From NCBI RefSeq assembly GCF_049195245.1, contig NZ_JBMIRR010000023.1, positions 124,001 to 188,000 on the forward strand: a stretch of DNA of 64,000 nt, given 5' to 3'. Source of the DNA: Arenimonas sp049195245. GTDB lineage: Bacteria; Pseudomonadota; Gammaproteobacteria; Xanthomonadales; Xanthomonadaceae. This document shows, in pieces, positions 51,372-60,565 of the stretch; the stretch's first letter is position 1; each line of letters opens with the position of its first letter. The notes below the pieces were generated by a model. It ran no database searches. It was not told where the DNA came from and was given only the letters and a program-made list of their open reading frames with translations. The position numbers and the translations under genes were made by a program.

Positions 51372-51742
51372 GAGCGCCCGTCGGGGCCGTGGTCCGGGCG
51401 ATCGGGCACGTGCGTGTCCTCGGCCTGGCCGGGCAGCTGCGGCAGGTCGTCCATCCGCAGGGCCAGGGCCGCCTTGGCCATCAGGTGCGCACTGATCGGC
51501 GCGGTGATGAACAGGAACGCGGTGATCAGCAGCTCGCGCGGCTGCGGGTCCGAGCCCACGTAGGCGTGGTAGCCCACCGAGACCAGCAGCAGGCAGCCCA
51601 CGCCCAGCGTGCTGGCCTTGGTCGGCCCGTGCAGGCGCTTGAAGAACTCCGACAGCCGTACCAGGCTGAAGGCCCCGACCAGCACGAAGAAGCTGCCCAC
51701 CGCCAGCAGCAGCACCAGCACGATTTCGATCACCAGGTTCAT
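51368..51742 (-). CDS. mnhG: Mrp antiporter subunit G
   Basis: A 124-residue membrane protein with three helices (IEIVLVLLLAVGSFFVLVGAFSLVRL, LGVGCLLLVSVGYHAYVG, LLITAFLFITAPISAHLMAKAAL). The LSEFFKRLHGPTKASTLG segment is the MnhG signature. It is the last subunit of the Mrp complex, starting four bases inside the mnhF end. The hydrophilic tail (from RMDDLPQLPG) is an extension. Confidence 0.9.
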   Translation of the reverse strand: MNLVIEIVLVLLLAVGSFFVLVGAFSLVRLSEFFKRLHGPTKASTLGVGCLLLVSVGYHAYVGSDPQPRELLITAFLFITAPISAHLMAKAALALRMDDLPQLPGQAEDTHVPDRPDHGPDGRS

Positions 51743-52035
51743 TCGACGATATCCCTGCGCACCAGGTATTTGCTCAGCACCACCGTGGCCACGAAGCCCA
51801 GCATCGCGATCAGCAGCGCGGCCTCGAAATAGATCGAGGACTTCAGGTACATGCCCAGCAGCACCAGCTCGGCGATGGCGGTGACGCTTAGCGTGTCCAG
51901 GGCCAGGATGCGGTCGGGCACCGTCGGGCCGCGCAGCAGGCGCCACAGCGCCAGCAGCATGCCCACGCTGACGGCGAACATCGCCGCCACGATCGCCGCC
52001 TCCAGCAGTCCGCCGCCCAGCAGGTTTCCGTTCAC
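51739..52035 (-). CDS. mnhF: Mrp antiporter subunit F
   Basis: A 98-residue membrane protein with three helices and the MnhF signature RGPTVPDRILALDTLSVTAIAEL. It overlaps mnhE and mnhG by four bases each. It is a small subunit of the Mrp Na+/H+ antiporter. Confidence 0.92.
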   Translation of the reverse strand: MNGNLLGGGLLEAAIVAAMFAVSVGMLLALWRLLRGPTVPDRILALDTLSVTAIAELVLLGMYLKSSIYFEAALLIAMLGFVATVVLSKYLVRRDIVE

Positions 52036-52517
52036 GGGAATATCTCCATCAGGGCGTGTTCGTAGCGCTGCTTGATGCCGGCGACCAGCTGCTCGGGATC
52101 ACCCAGGTTGAACACATGGATCAGCAGGTACTTGCGGTCCTCCGACAGCGACGCCGTCAGCGTGCCCGGGGTCAGCGTGATGATGCTGGTCAGCGCGGCG
52201 ATGCCGTGGATGTTCTGCAGGTCCAGCGGGTACCACAGGAAGCCGGGATGGATGTCGCGCTCGCGCCCCAGCACGCGCCGCGCCACCTCGATGTTGGACA
52301 CCACGATGTCCCAGGCCAGGTGCGCCAGCAGCCGCGGCACGCCGCGCAGGCTGCCGATGCGCGCGAACTCGCGGTCGAGCCGGGTCGCGAACAGCGGGAT
52401 GGTGATGCCCAGCACCACCGCCAGCGCCAGGTGCGCCGGATCGATGCCGTCCCACATCAGCATCCAGAACACGATGATGGTCGCGGTGAGCGGCAGCGAA
52501 GGGAACCAGCGCTTCAT
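52032..52517 (-). CDS. mnhE: Mrp antiporter subunit E
   Basis: A 161-residue protein with an N-terminal hydrophobic pair (LPLTATIIVFWMLMWDG and LALAVVLGITIPLFA) and the MnhE signature SIITLTPGTLTASLSEDRKYLLIHVF. ATG at 52517 is chosen by family length; a longer open frame upstream is the reverse of mnhD. It follows mnhD by overlap of one base. Confidence 0.92.
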   Translation of the reverse strand: MKRWFPSLPLTATIIVFWMLMWDGIDPAHLALAVVLGITIPLFATRLDREFARIGSLRGVPRLLAHLAWDIVVSNIEVARRVLGRERDIHPGFLWYPLDLQNIHGIAALTSIITLTPGTLTASLSEDRKYLLIHVFNLGDPEQLVAGIKQRYEHALMEIFP

Positions 52518-54055
52518 CAGGGCTTCCTCTTCGCCGGCAGGGTGGACTGCACCTGGTTGACGTAGTCGGCCGGCGCCATCAGCTGCGCCGCGGTGCCCTG
52601 CATGTAGCCCATCACCGGTGCCGCGCCGACCGTCATCGCCACGCCCAGCGCCAGCAGCAGCACGGTGGCGGCGGTCTCGACCGGGCGTGAACCCGCGGTG
52701 CGGCCAGGCGCGGCCGCGGCTTCCTGCGGCGGCGTACGCCAGAACAGGTTGCTGCCTGCGCGCACCAGGCCCACGATCACCATCAGGCTGGTGACCAGCA
52801 CCAGGGTCCAGACCCAGCCCACCTGCGCGGCGGGCACCGCCTGCAGCATCGCCAGCTTGGCGATGAAGCCCGACAGCGGCGGCAGACCGGCCACCGAAAT
52901 CGCCGCGAACAGGAACATCAGCCCGGCCAGACGGCGCACCTCGGGCGAGGTGACCGGATGCGCCAGGTCGCGCTTTTCGTCGCCGCGGCCGCGCCGCACC
53001 AGGTCGGCGATCATGAACAGCGCCGCCACCACGAAGGTGCTGTGCACCAGGTAGAACAGGCCGGCCGCCAGCATCGCCGGTACGCCCAGGCCGAAGGCGA
53101 TGAACAGCGTTGCCGCCGACACCACCACCAGGTAGGCCGACAGTGCGCGCAGGCGCGAGGCGGCCAGCACGCCCAGGGCGCCCAGCGCCAGCGTGCCGGC
53201 GGCACCCGCCAGCAGCCAGTCCTGGCCATAGCCGGCCAGCGCGCCCGCGGGTTCGCCCAGCAGCAGCTGGCCCACGCGCAGGCTGGCGTACAGCCCCACC
53301 TTGGTCATGATCACGAACAGCGCGGCCACCGCCGCCGGCGCGCGCGCATAGGTGTCGGGCAGCCACAGGTACATCGGCAGCAGCGCGGCCTTGGCGCAGA
53401 ACACCACCAGCAGCAGGCCCAGCGTGGCCTTGGCCAGCGGCAGGTCCTGCGCCGGCAGCGCCGCGATGCGGGCCGACAGCTCGGCCATGTTGAGCGTGCC
53501 GAACACGCCATACACCAGGCCCAGCGCGATGAGGAACAGCGTGGACGCGGCCACGTTGAACGACACGTAGTGCAGGCCCGCCCGCATGCGCACGCCGCGG
53601 CCGCCGCTCAGCAGCAGCCCGTAGGACGCGATCAGCATCACCTCGAAGAACACGAACAGGTTGAACACGTCGCCGGTGAGGAAGGCGCCGTTGAGTCCCA
53701 CCAGCTGGAACTGGAAAAGCGCGTGGAAGTGCGGCGCGCGCCGGTCCCAGCCCGAGCAGGCGTGCAGCAGGCAGGCCGAGCCCAGCACCGCCGTGGTGAG
53801 CACCATCAGCGCCGACAGCCGGTCGGCCATCAGCACGATGCCCAGGCGCGAAGGCCAGTCGCCGAGCAGGTAGACCAGCAGGCCCTGGTCGTTCACCTGG
53901 CCCAGCAGCAGCAGCGCGACCGCCAGCGTGGCCAGGGTCGAGGCCCAGGCCACCGCGCGCTGCAGCACGATGCCGTAGCGCTGCTGTTCGACGAACAGCG
54001 ACAGCGCGCCGCCCACCAGCGGCACCAGGATGGCCAGCACCGGCAGGTGGTTCAC
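52517..54055 (-). CDS. mnhD: Mrp antiporter subunit D (NuoL/M/N-like)
   Basis: A 512-residue proton-translocating subunit homologous to NuoM/N of complex I, with about 14 helices. Conserved charged residues of the channel are visible, for example the Glu in FVFFEVMLIASYGLL and the Lys in VFCAKAALLPMYLWLPDTYARAP. It overlaps mnhC by four bases. Confidence 0.93.
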   Translation of the reverse strand: MNHLPVLAILVPLVGGALSLFVEQQRYGIVLQRAVAWASTLATLAVALLLLGQVNDQGLLVYLLGDWPSRLGIVLMADRLSALMVLTTAVLGSACLLHACSGWDRRAPHFHALFQFQLVGLNGAFLTGDVFNLFVFFEVMLIASYGLLLSGGRGVRMRAGLHYVSFNVAASTLFLIALGLVYGVFGTLNMAELSARIAALPAQDLPLAKATLGLLLVVFCAKAALLPMYLWLPDTYARAPAAVAALFVIMTKVGLYASLRVGQLLLGEPAGALAGYGQDWLLAGAAGTLALGALGVLAASRLRALSAYLVVVSAATLFIAFGLGVPAMLAAGLFYLVHSTFVVAALFMIADLVRRGRGDEKRDLAHPVTSPEVRRLAGLMFLFAAISVAGLPPLSGFIAKLAMLQAVPAAQVGWVWTLVLVTSLMVIVGLVRAGSNLFWRTPPQEAAAAPGRTAGSRPVETAATVLLLALGVAMTVGAAPVMGYMQGTAAQLMAPADYVNQVQSTLPAKRKP

Positions 54056-54420
54056 GGCGCGTCCCCTTCGTGGTCGCGGGCGCGGCCCAGCTGGCCGTCC
54101 ACGTGGTCGCTGTGGTTGTCGGCGCGGCTGCGGATGGCCAGCACGATCACCACGGCCGTCATCGCGAACGCGATCACGATAGCGGTCAGCACCAGGGCCT
54201 GCGGCAGCGGGTCGGTGTGGTTGGCCAGCGAGGCGCCCACGTCCGGGCGCAGCACCGGTGGCTTGCCCGCGGCCAGCCGGCCGCTGGAGAAGATCAGCAG
54301 GTTGGTGGCGTACGACAGCAGGGTCAGGCCCAGGATGACGTCGAAGCTGCGGGCGCGCAGCATCAGGTAGACGCCGGCGGCGACCAGCAGGGCGATGGCG
54401 CTGGACAGGGCGAGTTCCAT
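54052..54420 (-). CDS. mnhC: Mrp antiporter subunit C (NuoK-like)
   Basis: A 122-residue NuoK-like protein with three helices and a conserved segment LGLTLLSYATNLLIFSSGRL. It overlaps mnhA by one base and mnhD by four. Confidence 0.92.
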   Translation of the reverse strand: MELALSSAIALLVAAGVYLMLRARSFDVILGLTLLSYATNLLIFSSGRLAAGKPPVLRPDVGASLANHTDPLPQALVLTAIVIAFAMTAVVIVLAIRSRADNHSDHVDGQLGRARDHEGDAP

Positions 54421-57254
54421 CAGGCCGGCTCCCCCGTCAGCACCGAGCGCTGGCCCGGTTCGACCACGCCGCCGCGCGAGCGTTCGCGGCGCGACGGTTT
54501 GATCGTTCCCATCATCGACAGGATCAGCATGGTGCCGCCGAACACCACCAGGTACACGCCCAGGTCGAAGGCGGCGGCGCTGGCCAGCGGGATCGTGCCC
54601 AGCAGCGGCAGTTCCAGGTCGTAGTGGCCGCTGCCCAGGAAGGGCATGCCGGCCAGCATCGCCGCGGCGCCGGTCAGCGTGGCCACCAGCAGGCCCACGC
54701 CCACCAGGCGGATGTAGTTGAAGCCGAAGCGGGACTCCACCGAATGCGCGCCCTGCACCACGTACTGGATCAGCAGCGGCACCGCCAGCGTGAGGCCGGC
54801 GATGAAGCCGCCGCCGGGTGCATTGTGGCCGCGCAGGAACAGGAATATCGACACCGTCAGCGTGAGCGGGAACAGCACCTGTGCCAGGTCGGCCGGTACC
54901 GGAAGCTTCGTGGGAGGACCAGCGATCACGTATTCGGGCGCCATGCGCGCGCGCCGCAGCATCGCGTGCACGACAAGCGCGGCAATCGCGAAAACCGTGA
55001 TCTCGCCGAAGGTGTCGAAGCCGCGGAAGTCCACCAGGATCACGTTGACCACGTTCGCTCCCCAGGCCTCGGGCAGCGAGCGCGACAGCAGTTCATCGGC
55101 GATGCCGATGGTTGGCCGCGTCATCATCGCGTAGGCCAGCGCGCCGACGCCCGCGCCTGCGGTGATCGCCACCACACCGTCGCGCGCGCGGCGCCAGCCC
55201 GAGCGCTCGACCGGGGAATCCTTGGGCAGGTAGTGCATGCCCAACAGCAGCAGCGACAGCGTCACCAGCTCGACCAGCAGCTGGGTCAGCGCCAGGTCCG
55301 GCGCCGACAGCGCCACGAAGGTCATGCTGACCGCAAGGCCCACGCCGCCCATCACGATCACTGCGGTGATCCGTTGCCGGTATTGGCGCAGCGTCAGCAA
55401 GGTGCAGCCCGCCATGATCAGCCACAGCACCCAGCCCAGCCGGCCCAGCGGGTGGGCGATGCCGCTGCCCGGCTCCGGCCAGGACAGGTCGGCGCCGTCC
55501 ACGAAGAACGGCGCGGCGCCGGCGGAGATCGCCACCAGCACCAGCAGCAGCAGGCTGCGCTGCAGGCTGGCGTTCGCCACCGCATGGGTGACACGTTTGG
55601 CCACCTTGAACAGCGAATCGATGTTGAGCCGGAACAGCTGGCGCCCGCGCGGCTTCTTCTCTATCGCGTGCAGGTCGAACCGGCGCCGCAGCGCCAGGTA
55701 CAGCAGCAGGCCGCCGGCCACGCCCGCCAGGCTCATCATCAGCGGGGTGTTGATGCCGTGCCAGACGGCCAGGCTGTATTCGGGAAGCTCGGGGCCGATC
55801 ACGCCGCGCGACGCCGCCGCCAGGGTCGGACCCAGCAGCGGCCCGGGCAGCACGCCGACCGCCAGGCAGGCCAGCACCAGCAGGCCGACCGGCACGCGCA
55901 TGAACAGCGGCGCTTCGTGCACCTCGCGCTTCACGTCGCGCGGGCCCTCGCCGAAGAAGGTGTCGTGCACGAAGCGCAGGCTGTAGGCCATGCCGAAGAT
56001 CGCGAACAGCAGTGCCGCCAGCGCCACCAGGGTGCGCAAGGCATCGTGCCCCTTGATCGCCAGCGCCTCGGCGAAAAACATTTCCTTGGACAGGAAGCCG
56101 TTGAGCAGCGGAATGCCCGCCATCGCCAGGCTGGCCACGATCGCCAGCGCGCTGGTCATCGGCAGCAGCCGTCGCAGTCCGCCCAAGCGCCGCATGTCGC
56201 GGGTGCCGGTCTCGTGGTCGATGATGCCGGCGGCCATGAACAGCGAGGCCTTGAAGGTGGCGTGGTTGATGATGTGGAACAGCGCCGCCACCACCGCCAG
56301 CGGCGTGGACAGGCCCAGCAGCAGCGTGATCAGGCCCAGGTGCGAAATGGTGGAGTAGGCCAGCAGGCCCTTGGTGTCGTGCTGGAAGATCGCGTGCCAG
56401 GAGCCCACCAGCAGCGTTACGGCGCCGACCCCGCTCACCACGTACAGGAACAGGTCGTTGCCCGAGAGGGCGGGGTGCAGCCTGGCCAGCAGGAACACGC
56501 CGGCCTTCACCATCGTGGCCGAATGCAGGTAGGCCGACACCGGCGTCGGCGCCGCCATCGCCTGCGGCAGCCAGAAGTGGAACGGGAACTGCGCGCTCTT
56601 GGTGAACACCGCCAGCAGCACCAGGCCCAGCACGGCCGGATAGAGCGGGCTGGCCTGGATCTGGGCGCCTGCGTCCAGCACCACGTCCAGCTCGTAGCTG
56701 CCGACGATGCGGCCGATCAGGATCACGCCGCCCAGCAGCGCCAGGCCGCCAGCGCCTGTCAGCACCAGGGCCATGCGCGCGCCGTCGCGGGCGTCGGCCC
56801 GATGGCTCCAGAAACCGATCAGCAGGAAGGAGCTGATGCTGGTCAGTTCCCAGAACACCGCCAGCAGCAGCAGGTTGCCGGCCACCACGATGCCCAGCAT
56901 CGAGCCCATGAAGAACAGCAGCAGCGCGAAGAAGCGCGGCATGTTGTCGCGCGCGCTGAGGTAGTAGGCGCCGTAGAGCACGATCAGCGCGCCGATGGCC
57001 AGCACCAGCCCCGCGAACATCCAGGCCAGGCCGTCGAGCCGCAGCGAAAACGCCAGGCCAAGCGCCGGCACCCACTCGGTGTAGCTGCGCACGATCTGCA
57101 CCGACATCACGGCCGGCGTGTACAGCGCCAGGATGACCAGGCCGGCCACCGGCGCAGACGCCGCCAGCCAGGCCGACAGCCGGCGCTGGTCGGCCGGAAG
57201 CCGCCAGATCACCAGGGCCAGCACAAAGGGAAGGGCTAACAGTGCCTCGAGCAT
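54420..57254 (-). CDS. mnhA: Mrp antiporter subunit A fused to B
   Basis: A 944-residue fusion. The N-terminal ~770 residues are MnhA, a NuoL-like antiporter subunit, with YYLSARDNMPRFFALLLFFMGSMLG, FWLPQAMAAPTPVSAYLHSATMVKAG and its C-terminal MnhB-linked domain. The last ~140 residues (PLTLTVSIFLFLRGHNAPGGGFIAGLTLAVPLLIQY) are MnhB. The six-gene (A/B fused) layout is that of group 2 (Pha-type) Mrp operons. It heads the operon, which runs A-C-D-E-F-G, then the SLC13 carrier. The complex exports Na+ or K+ in exchange for protons. Confidence 0.93.
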   Translation of the reverse strand: MLEALLALPFVLALVIWRLPADQRRLSAWLAASAPVAGLVILALYTPAVMSVQIVRSYTEWVPALGLAFSLRLDGLAWMFAGLVLAIGALIVLYGAYYLSARDNMPRFFALLLFFMGSMLGIVVAGNLLLLAVFWELTSISSFLLIGFWSHRADARDGARMALVLTGAGGLALLGGVILIGRIVGSYELDVVLDAGAQIQASPLYPAVLGLVLLAVFTKSAQFPFHFWLPQAMAAPTPVSAYLHSATMVKAGVFLLARLHPALSGNDLFLYVVSGVGAVTLLVGSWHAIFQHDTKGLLAYSTISHLGLITLLLGLSTPLAVVAALFHIINHATFKASLFMAAGIIDHETGTRDMRRLGGLRRLLPMTSALAIVASLAMAGIPLLNGFLSKEMFFAEALAIKGHDALRTLVALAALLFAIFGMAYSLRFVHDTFFGEGPRDVKREVHEAPLFMRVPVGLLVLACLAVGVLPGPLLGPTLAAASRGVIGPELPEYSLAVWHGINTPLMMSLAGVAGGLLLYLALRRRFDLHAIEKKPRGRQLFRLNIDSLFKVAKRVTHAVANASLQRSLLLLVLVAISAGAAPFFVDGADLSWPEPGSGIAHPLGRLGWVLWLIMAGCTLLTLRQYRQRITAVIVMGGVGLAVSMTFVALSAPDLALTQLLVELVTLSLLLLGMHYLPKDSPVERSGWRRARDGVVAITAGAGVGALAYAMMTRPTIGIADELLSRSLPEAWGANVVNVILVDFRGFDTFGEITVFAIAALVVHAMLRRARMAPEYVIAGPPTKLPVPADLAQVLFPLTLTVSIFLFLRGHNAPGGGFIAGLTLAVPLLIQYVVQGAHSVESRFGFNYIRLVGVGLLVATLTGAAAMLAGMPFLGSGHYDLELPLLGTIPLASAAAFDLGVYLVVFGGTMLILSMMGTIKPSRRERSRGGVVEPGQRSVLTGEPA

Positions 57255-57407
57255 CGTGGTCCTTGCCGGGGGCGGCGGCGTGCGGGTGTTCGCGCAGGCC
57301 GGCGGTCGGTGGGTGTCATCCCGTACGGGGCGACGATGTCCCCCGAGTCTAACCCATGCCTGCGACGCGACGGGTCAAGGTGGTGTCGCGGCCGCTATGC
57401 TCGGGCC

Positions 57408-58292
57408 ATGGAGAATACTTCCCGCCCGCATGAGGGCCCTGGCTGGCTGGTCTTCGGCCTCAGCGGACAAGTCGGCGACGCACTGCGCGCCGCGTGGCGC
57501 GACAGCGATCCGCGGATCGTTGCCGTGTCGCGCCACGGTCACGCCGATGCGCCCCGGCTGCGCTGGCTTCGCGGTCGGCTCGAAGAGATCGCGCCGCCCC
57601 CGGACGCGATTGCCGCGGTGGCCAGCCTCGGTCCGCTCGATGCGTTCTCGCACTGGTACCAGGCGCAGGGTCCGTCCGGCGTGCGCGTCGTGGCCCTGGG
57701 TTCCACCAGCGTGCACAGCAAGCCCGGTTCGCCCGATCCCGCCGAGCGCGCGCTGGCGCGGACCCTGGCCGAGGCCGAGGCACGGCTCGCCCAGGCCTGC
57801 GCCGAGCGCGGCTGCCCGCTCACCCTGCTGCGGCCCACCCTGGTCTGGGGCAACGGCCGCGACCGCAACCTGAGCCGCCTGGTGGCCCTGGCCCGGCGCT
57901 GGCGCTGGCTGCCCCTGCCCACGCGGGCCGCCGGACTGCGCCAGCCCGTGCACGTGGACGACGTCGCGGCCGCGGTGCTGGCGGCCCTGCGATCGCCGCG
58001 GCCGGTGGCGGGCCATTTCGACCTGCCGGGCGGGGAAGCGCTGCCCTTCGACACGATGGTCGGGCGCGCCCTGGCCGCCGGCGCGCCCGGGGCCAGGCTG
58101 CTGCGTCTGCCGGGCCCGCTGTTCCGTACGGGGGTCCGGATCCTGCGCCACAGCGGCCGGCTGGCCGCCTCCGGCGAGGGCGTGCTGGCCCGGCTGGACC
58201 AGGACCTGTGGGTCGATCCGGAGCCGGCCCGGCGGGCGCTGGCGCTGCAACCACGCGGGTTCCAGCCCGGGCCGGAGATGTTCCCGGGTTGA
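57408..58292 (+). CDS. NAD(P)-dependent epimerase/dehydratase (SDR-like)
   Basis: A 294-residue protein resembling extended SDR enzymes of the NAD-dependent epimerase class. A Rossmann-like N-terminus WLVFGLSGQVGDALRAAW is followed by LRPTLVWGNGRDRNLSRL and QPVHVDDVAAAVLAAL, a typical downstream signature. The Gly motif is atypical (GLSGQVG) and the YxxxK active site is not evident (AQGPSGVRVVALGSTSVH), so catalytic activity is uncertain. ATG at 57408 is chosen. It is divergent from the Mrp operon. Confidence 0.72.
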   Translation: MENTSRPHEGPGWLVFGLSGQVGDALRAAWRDSDPRIVAVSRHGHADAPRLRWLRGRLEEIAPPPDAIAAVASLGPLDAFSHWYQAQGPSGVRVVALGSTSVHSKPGSPDPAERALARTLAEAEARLAQACAERGCPLTLLRPTLVWGNGRDRNLSRLVALARRWRWLPLPTRAAGLRQPVHVDDVAAAVLAALRSPRPVAGHFDLPGGEALPFDTMVGRALAAGAPGARLLRLPGPLFRTGVRILRHSGRLAASGEGVLARLDQDLWVDPEPARRALALQPRGFQPGPEMFPG

Positions 58293-58342
58293 TGCTGCGG
58301 CGCACCATCGGCCCCTGGCCGACGGGACCATACGCGGGAGCA

Positions 58343-58370
58343 TTGCCTTTTCCTAACGAACATTTAATAT
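58343..58370 (+). promoter_or_regulatory. Sigma-70-type promoter of the DUF1302 operon
   Basis: TTGCCT (58343-58348) and TAATAT (58365-58370) are spaced 16 bases in an unusually AT-rich stretch. Transcription would begin near 58377, giving a leader of about 140 bases to the DUF1302 gene. Confidence 0.55.
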
Positions 58371-58372
58371 CC

Positions 58373-58390
58373 CTAGAGGAAATGCTCTAG
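58373..58390. promoter_or_regulatory. Inverted repeat over the DUF1302 promoter start, candidate operator
   Basis: CTAGAG (58373-58378) and CTCTAG (58385-58390) form a 6-bp dyad with a 6-base spacer. It begins 3 bases after the -10 element and covers the expected transcription start, a position that fits a repressor site. CTAG is rare in such genomes. Confidence 0.45.
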
Positions 58391-58518
58391 AGTCTGGGGG
58401 GAGCCAGAACGCCATGAAGAACGATTCCGATGCGACGCGCACCGCGACGTCGTTACCGCCCGCCGCCGCCGGCGGTGCTCCAAATTCCGCACAGCCCGCA
58501 CTGACCCGAGGATCCACC

Positions 58519-60546
58519 ATGAAGAAACTGCATGCACACCACGGGCTGGCCGCTCGTGCCCCGCTGGCCGCCGCCGTGGCCCTCGCGCTGCTGGTGGCCC
58601 CGGCCGCCCAGGCGTTCGAGTTCTCGCGCGGCGAGCTCACCGGCAGCCTCGACACCACGGTGTCCTACGGCTACTCCTGGCGCGTGGACGACCAGGACGA
58701 AGACCTGATCGCCAAGTCCTGGTTCGACCCGCTGCTGTGCGCGCAGAACTTCCCGCTCGGCGCCATTCCCGTCGGCCCCGGCCGCTGCACCAGCACCGGC
58801 GGCGTGCCGGGCGCGCCGGCCCAGTTGGCCGCGCCGGGCCGCTTCTCGGCCAACCGCGACGACGGCAACCTCAAGTACGACAAGGGCGACGCCATCTCCA
58901 GCGCCGTCAAGATCACCTCGGAAATCAGCCTGAACTGGCGCAGCTGGGGCGCGTTCGCCCGCGCCACCTTCTTCCACGACTTCGAGAACGAAGGCCGCGA
59001 CGACCTGACCGACATCGCCCAGGACCGCATCGGCCAGCGCTTCCGCATGCTTGATGCGTTCGTGTTCAAGGATTTCACCCTCGGTGACGACGGCGCGCTG
59101 GGCGGCACCGTCCGCGTCGGCCGCCAGGTGGTCAGCTGGGGCGAAGGCACCTTCATCCAGAACGGCATCAACGTCATCAACCCGGTCGACCTGTCCGCGC
59201 TGCGCGTGGCCGGCGCCGAGCTGAAGGAAGCCTTCCTGCCGATCGACATGGCCTGGGCCTCGATCAACCTGTCCGAGAACGTCGCCCTCGAGGCGCTGTA
59301 CATGTTCGAGTTCGAGGAAATCGAAGTCGACGCGGCCGGCACCTACTTCAGTGCCAACGACTTCGGCACCCCGGGCGGCACCTACGTGATGCTGGGCTTC
59401 GGCACCACGCCGCAGCCGGTCTACAACCCCGAGCGCTTCTTCAGCACCTGCTACGCCGGTCCCGCCGGCTTCGCCACCAGCGACCGCTTCGCCGACCTCT
59501 CGGCGATCTACGGCGCCGCCACGGCCACCCAGATCATCGCCATCGGCTGCGGCAACGCCGTGGGCCGCATCGAGGACCGTGCCGCCAGCGACGAGGGCCA
59601 GTTCGGCCTGGCGCTGCGCTGGTACGCCGAGGCGCTGAACGAGACCGAGTTCGGCTTCTACTTCCTCAACTACCACAGCCGCGTGCCGCTGCTCTCGGGC
59701 CGCGCCGTCAACAACCCCACCGTGGGCGCCGCCAGCGGCCGCTTCTTCGTCGAGTATCCGGAAGACATCCAGATGTTCGGCATGAGCTGGAACACCACGC
59801 TGCCGGGCGGCGTCGCCTGGCAGGGCGAGATCAGCCACCGTCCGAACGCCCCGCTGCAGGTGGACGACGTCGAGCTGCTGTTCGCCGCGCTCAGCCCGCT
59901 CAACCCGTTCATTCCGGTTCCCGCGCTGCGCTTCAACAGCCAGCTCGGCCAGTTCGCGCTGGGCCAGGAAGTCCGCGGCTGGCGCGAGCATGAGATCAGC
60001 CAGATCCAGATGACCTTCACCAAGGCCTTCGCCCAGGTGGCGGGCGCCGACCAGATCGCCGTGGTTGCCGAGTTCGGCGCCACCGAGGTCTGGGACCTGC
60101 CCAACCAGTCCGAGCTGCGCTACGAAGGTGAAGGCACCGACACCGGCGGCGGCTGCGATGTCGCCGACGTGGCGGCGGCCGGCTTCCCGGCGCCGGGCGG
60201 CGCGCTGTTCGGCTGCCTGCGCAATCCGGAGACGCTGACCGGCGGCTTCCCGACCTCGTTCTCGTGGGGCTATCGCCTGGCGGCCCGCGCCGATTACTCC
60301 AGCGTCTTCGGCACCCCGTTCACGCTGTCGCCGCGCCTGGCGTTCAACCATGACGTCAACGGCATCACCCCGGGACCGGGCGGCAACTTCCTCGAGGATC
60401 GCAAGTCGCTCACCCTCGGCGTTGAAGCCAACTACCTCAACCAGTGGATCTTCGACCTGAGCTACACCCAGTTCATGGGTGCCGAGCAGTTCAACCAGAT
60501 CCACGACCGCGACTTCGCGTCTTTCACCGTGAAGTATTCGTTCTGA
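58519..60546 (+). CDS. DUF1302-family outer-membrane protein
   Basis: A 675-residue exported protein. The signal peptide (LAAAVALALLVAPAAQA) starts at ATG 58519, preceded by CGAGG. The mature protein reads FEFSRGELTGSLDTTVSYGYSWRV, the DUF1302 start, and has beta-barrel-like strands throughout with a terminal Phe (FTVKYSF), typical of an outer-membrane porin. It is the first gene of a four-gene unit with DUF1329, a YCF48-like protein and an RND exporter, a grouping found near lipid and aromatic-ester metabolism genes in proteobacteria. The substrate is unknown. Confidence 0.88.
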   Translation: MKKLHAHHGLAARAPLAAAVALALLVAPAAQAFEFSRGELTGSLDTTVSYGYSWRVDDQDEDLIAKSWFDPLLCAQNFPLGAIPVGPGRCTSTGGVPGAPAQLAAPGRFSANRDDGNLKYDKGDAISSAVKITSEISLNWRSWGAFARATFFHDFENEGRDDLTDIAQDRIGQRFRMLDAFVFKDFTLGDDGALGGTVRVGRQVVSWGEGTFIQNGINVINPVDLSALRVAGAELKEAFLPIDMAWASINLSENVALEALYMFEFEEIEVDAAGTYFSANDFGTPGGTYVMLGFGTTPQPVYNPERFFSTCYAGPAGFATSDRFADLSAIYGAATATQIIAIGCGNAVGRIEDRAASDEGQFGLALRWYAEALNETEFGFYFLNYHSRVPLLSGRAVNNPTVGAASGRFFVEYPEDIQMFGMSWNTTLPGGVAWQGEISHRPNAPLQVDDVELLFAALSPLNPFIPVPALRFNSQLGQFALGQEVRGWREHEISQIQMTFTKAFAQVAGADQIAVVAEFGATEVWDLPNQSELRYEGEGTDTGGGCDVADVAAAGFPAPGGALFGCLRNPETLTGGFPTSFSWGYRLAARADYSSVFGTPFTLSPRLAFNHDVNGITPGPGGNFLEDRKSLTLGVEANYLNQWIFDLSYTQFMGAEQFNQIHDRDFASFTVKYSF

Positions 60547-60565
60547 CGCCACAGGGAGGCAGAGG

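Noticed and set aside
52032..53366. 444-codon open frame ending in mnhE
   Set aside because: Only the last 161 codons match MnhE; the upstream part is a frame shadow of mnhD, so the start was set at 52517.
54624..57239. 871-codon plus-strand open frame opposite mnhA
   Set aside because: Its Gln/His/Arg-rich translation is the typical shadow of a membrane-protein gene on the other strand; mnhA is strongly supported.
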